A DNA stretch of 64,000 nucleotides from JADJSS01 sp964490845 (GTDB lineage: Bacteria; Bacteroidota; Bacteroidia; Chitinophagales; JADIYW01), in contig CAZBED010000011.1 of NCBI GenBank assembly GCA_964490845.1, forward strand, positions 24,013 to 88,012, given 5' to 3'. The number at the start of each line of letters is the position of its first letter. Position 1 is the stretch's first letter. Made by a program: the position numbers and the translations under genes. This document shows, piece after piece, positions 61,985-64,000 of the stretch. Below the pieces are notes generated by a model that did no database searches, was not told the origin of the DNA, and was given only the letters and a program-made list of their open reading frames with translations.

Positions 61985-64000
61985 CTATTTGGTCAGTATT
62001 ACCGGTTTCACATAGTGTTTGCCTTCCGATGTCTCCAGTCGGTAGAAGTACATACCTGCTGCATGGCCGGCTCCGTTGAACTGGTAGATATATTCCAATC
62101 CGCCTTCTACAGTTCCGTTATACAACAATTCTACTTCCTGACCTACCGCATTGTACACTGCCAGTCTTACTGTTGCGTCTGCAGGCAGTTTCAACTTGAT
62201 ATTCGTGATATCAAAGAATGGATTTGGCATAGCGGTCATCTCTACTTCCTGCAGTTCTTTGATCTCATCCGGCAAGGTTGCCTCTATATCCCTGTTGTTA
62301 GGACACAAACCAACACTCCACTCGCTGCCTTTGGAGTTCAGTTTTTTCTGAACGTCCTTGTCTTTCACACAGTGGGTATGCGCCGTTTTGTTCTTAGGCT
62401 TGTGGCACATCAGTGTTTTGCCGTTTGCACAGGAACTGATACCGCACAATACGTTGCTGTTATCTACCTGAGAATACATATACAACTCACGATAGAAACT
62501 TCCTACGATATCCGCATTGCATGTTGTAGGAATTACAATGATGGAATCCGGATTTTGTGCAACCTGTGCGTAGGTAACTCCATTGAACACACCACCAGGT
62601 AATGCTGCTGCTGAAACCGTATAGATGCTGCCCGGGTTCACATTGTAGAACTTCGCCAACGTATCTGTCAATGCAGGATTGGAGAAAACATACAGCGTAG
62701 CATTGGTTTCCACAGAACTGCTATCCCAGATTGAGTATTCAAATGTAATCTTCTTCAGTCCGCCTACGCATACACAGGATGGTGCCGGTGCCGGTGTACA
62801 ATTCGGATCACAAGTTGTACTCCAATCCCAAATCGTATTTTCACCACCCATTATTTCTCTACCTATGAATTGTCCCGTAAGTTTGATTGGGTTTGTCGAT
62901 GGTGCATTCTGAGTCTTAATCTCTCCTCTTTGTGCAAACACATTACCATAGAACAATGAACCTTCATCCCACTCTATCACTTTCTTAGCATCCTTCTTAT
63001 CTTCCTCTCCGACATATAGTGTCACCTTATTCTGCTCCAGGTTGAATTTCGTATTCTTCTCAAAGTCTACTTTCTTGTTCACCGACAATTTGGTACAGCC
63101 TGCAAACTTAACTCTCGCACCTTCTTTCACTTTCAACTCATCAATGTATACAATTGGGCGGGTGAACGTCACCGTTGCATTCTTGCCAATCTGTATATTT
63201 TTGTAGATGGAATCAGCGAGCGTAACAGTTGAATTGTCCGCAACGTTCACATTCGTTGAGCCAGCATACGGGTTACCAAAGAATGTTGGTACTGTAAAGT
63301 TAGCCACTCCTGTGAATTGGTTTGTCACTACAGCTCCGCTGTTAATATCCAGAATCGGTGCCTTAACGAATGTCGTAGGTGCTGTGATTACAGAGTATTT
63401 CTCTATCTCCGCTTCCTCGCCTATTGTCAGAACGCCTACACCACCATTTAACACCGTATTCCTGTGTAAATCCGCTTTCTCAAACGATATTATTGTATAG
63501 GCTGCATTGAAACCTACCGGGTTGTAATTTACATAAGTGCTAGCGCTAGCCGTACAGCCGTTACCGTTGGTTACATTCAGATTGTAAGTACCGGTTGCAT
63601 AAACGTTAATGGTTTGTGTTGTCTGGCCATTTTCCCATGCATAAGTAACCGGTTCACTTGGTGTAGCGGTTAATATTACCTGATTACCTTGACAGAATTG
63701 CGGCAAGGTGCTTTGGCTAATGCTTACTGATGGTATAGTACCCTGTACAGTTACAACTGCATTACAAGTGCTGCTATTACCATTGTTATCCGTAACAGTT
63801 AAGGTAATCGTATTCGCTCCGATATTGCTACAATTGAAGCTTGATTTACTAACTGTTCTACCGGATATACCGCAGGCATCCGTGCTGGTATTGTCTACTG
63901 AGGCCGGAGTTATACTTGCAGTACCTCCTGACAATGTTACTACCGCAGGTTGACACAATGCTATTGGTGCAACATTATCCTCTACTGTTACCGTTGCATC
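61985..64000 (-). CDS. T9SS type A exported protein, C-terminal part, runs off right edge
   Basis: The frame is open from the stop at 61985 to the window end (672 codons seen); no real start is inside the window. It begins in HYR/Ig-like repeats (DATVTVEDNVAPIALCQPAV, TVTDNNGNSSTCNAVV), then SVSISQSTLPQFCQGNQVIL and other beta segments. A middle region with many Val/Asn turns (about 63000-63500) looks like a beta-solenoid. The end is MTAMPNPFFDITNIKLKLPA, VYNAVGQEVELL and AGMYFYRLETSEGKHYVKPV, a type A sorting tail (TIGR04183-like). Likely a large cell-surface or secreted protein. Confidence 0.85.
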   Translation of the reverse strand, partial: DATVTVEDNVAPIALCQPAVVTLSGGTASITPASVDNTSTDACGISGRTVSKSSFNCSNIGANTITLTVTDNNGNSSTCNAVVTVQGTIPSVSISQSTLPQFCQGNQVILTATPSEPVTYAWENGQTTQTINVYATGTYNLNVTNGNGCTASASTYVNYNPVGFNAAYTIISFEKADLHRNTVLNGGVGVLTIGEEAEIEKYSVITAPTTFVKAPILDINSGAVVTNQFTGVANFTVPTFFGNPYAGSTNVNVADNSTVTLADSIYKNIQIGKNATVTFTRPIVYIDELKVKEGARVKFAGCTKLSVNKKVDFEKNTKFNLEQNKVTLYVGEEDKKDAKKVIEWDEGSLFYGNVFAQRGEIKTQNAPSTNPIKLTGQFIGREIMGGENTIWDWSTTCDPNCTPAPAPSCVCVGGLKKITFEYSIWDSSSVETNATLYVFSNPALTDTLAKFYNVNPGSIYTVSAAALPGGVFNGVTYAQVAQNPDSIIVIPTTCNADIVGSFYRELYMYSQVDNSNVLCGISSCANGKTLMCHKPKNKTAHTHCVKDKDVQKKLNSKGSEWSVGLCPNNRDIEATLPDEIKELQEVEMTAMPNPFFDITNIKLKLPADATVRLAVYNAVGQEVELLYNGTVEGGLEYIYQFNGAGHAAGMYFYRLETSEGKHYVKPVILTK

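Noticed and set aside
63958..64000. TTG at 63958 as the start of the right-edge gene
   Set aside because: The frame continues in the HYR-like domain to the window end (DATVTVEDNVAPIA), so the gene simply runs off the edge.

Overview
The window looks like chromosomal DNA of an aerobic, probably gliding member of the Bacteroidota (Chitinophagia/Sphingobacteriia/Saprospiria-like). Four things point there: a giant surface protein with a type IX secretion (T9SS) type B C-terminal domain and a second protein with a type A sorting tail; a TonB-dependent receptor with a carboxypeptidase-regulatory-like N-terminus; TAnnTTTG-type promoter boxes; and a complete 13-gene complex I operon of Bacteroidota type with a short NuoG.

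Layout. 1-17 kb, all minus strand: histidine degradation genes (hutH, hutU, hutI and the N-terminal part of a hutG-like formimidoylglutamase) interleaved with a FAD-linked lactone oxidase, a CDP-alcohol phosphatidyltransferase/GtrA pair and an 8 kb adhesin with 26 exact 51-residue repeats; tilS lies upstream. 17-27 kb: a decayed lipoprotein remnant, two lipoproteins, membrane proteins, etfBA, a bifunctional-nuclease-family protein, a TonB receptor and a small membrane methyltransferase. 27-31 kb: two tandem KUP potassium transporters whose C-terminal thirds are nearly identical. 31-33 kb: DUF1294 and DUF2130 genes.

32.8-37.5 kb is the most unusual stretch. It is an AT-rich insertion bounded by direct repeats made from the 3' end of osmC. 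It carries a relaxase-like fragment, two secreted transglutaminase-like proteins (one continuing into an RHS-core signature and a JAMM/JAB peptidase-like C-terminus) and an overlapping small lipoprotein. This has the layout of a polymorphic-toxin or surface-processing module on a decayed integrative element.

38-42 kb: a small Cys-rich lipoprotein, fumC, an AT-rich PD-(D/E)XK nuclease gene and an enoyl-CoA hydratase. 42-57 kb: nuoA-N on the minus strand, containing three non-core genes: a 23S-IVP-type four-helix-bundle cassette with flanking inverted repeats (between nuoG and nuoH), an OmpA-family lipoprotein (between nuoK and nuoL) and an 80-residue membrane protein (between nuoL and nuoM). 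57-64 kb: a PIF1-like helicase, tRNA-Asp with a tandemly duplicated GIY-YIG unit that repeats the tRNA 5' half, a DUF6913-like protein, dapA, and the C-terminal part of a T9SS-exported protein that runs off the right edge.

Functionally, hut catabolism feeds glutamate to the TCA cycle (fumC), and etfBA and complex I feed electrons to the quinone pool. The surface proteins and the 33-37 kb module represent the variable, exported part of the genome. No CRISPR array, rRNA or intact transposase gene was seen.
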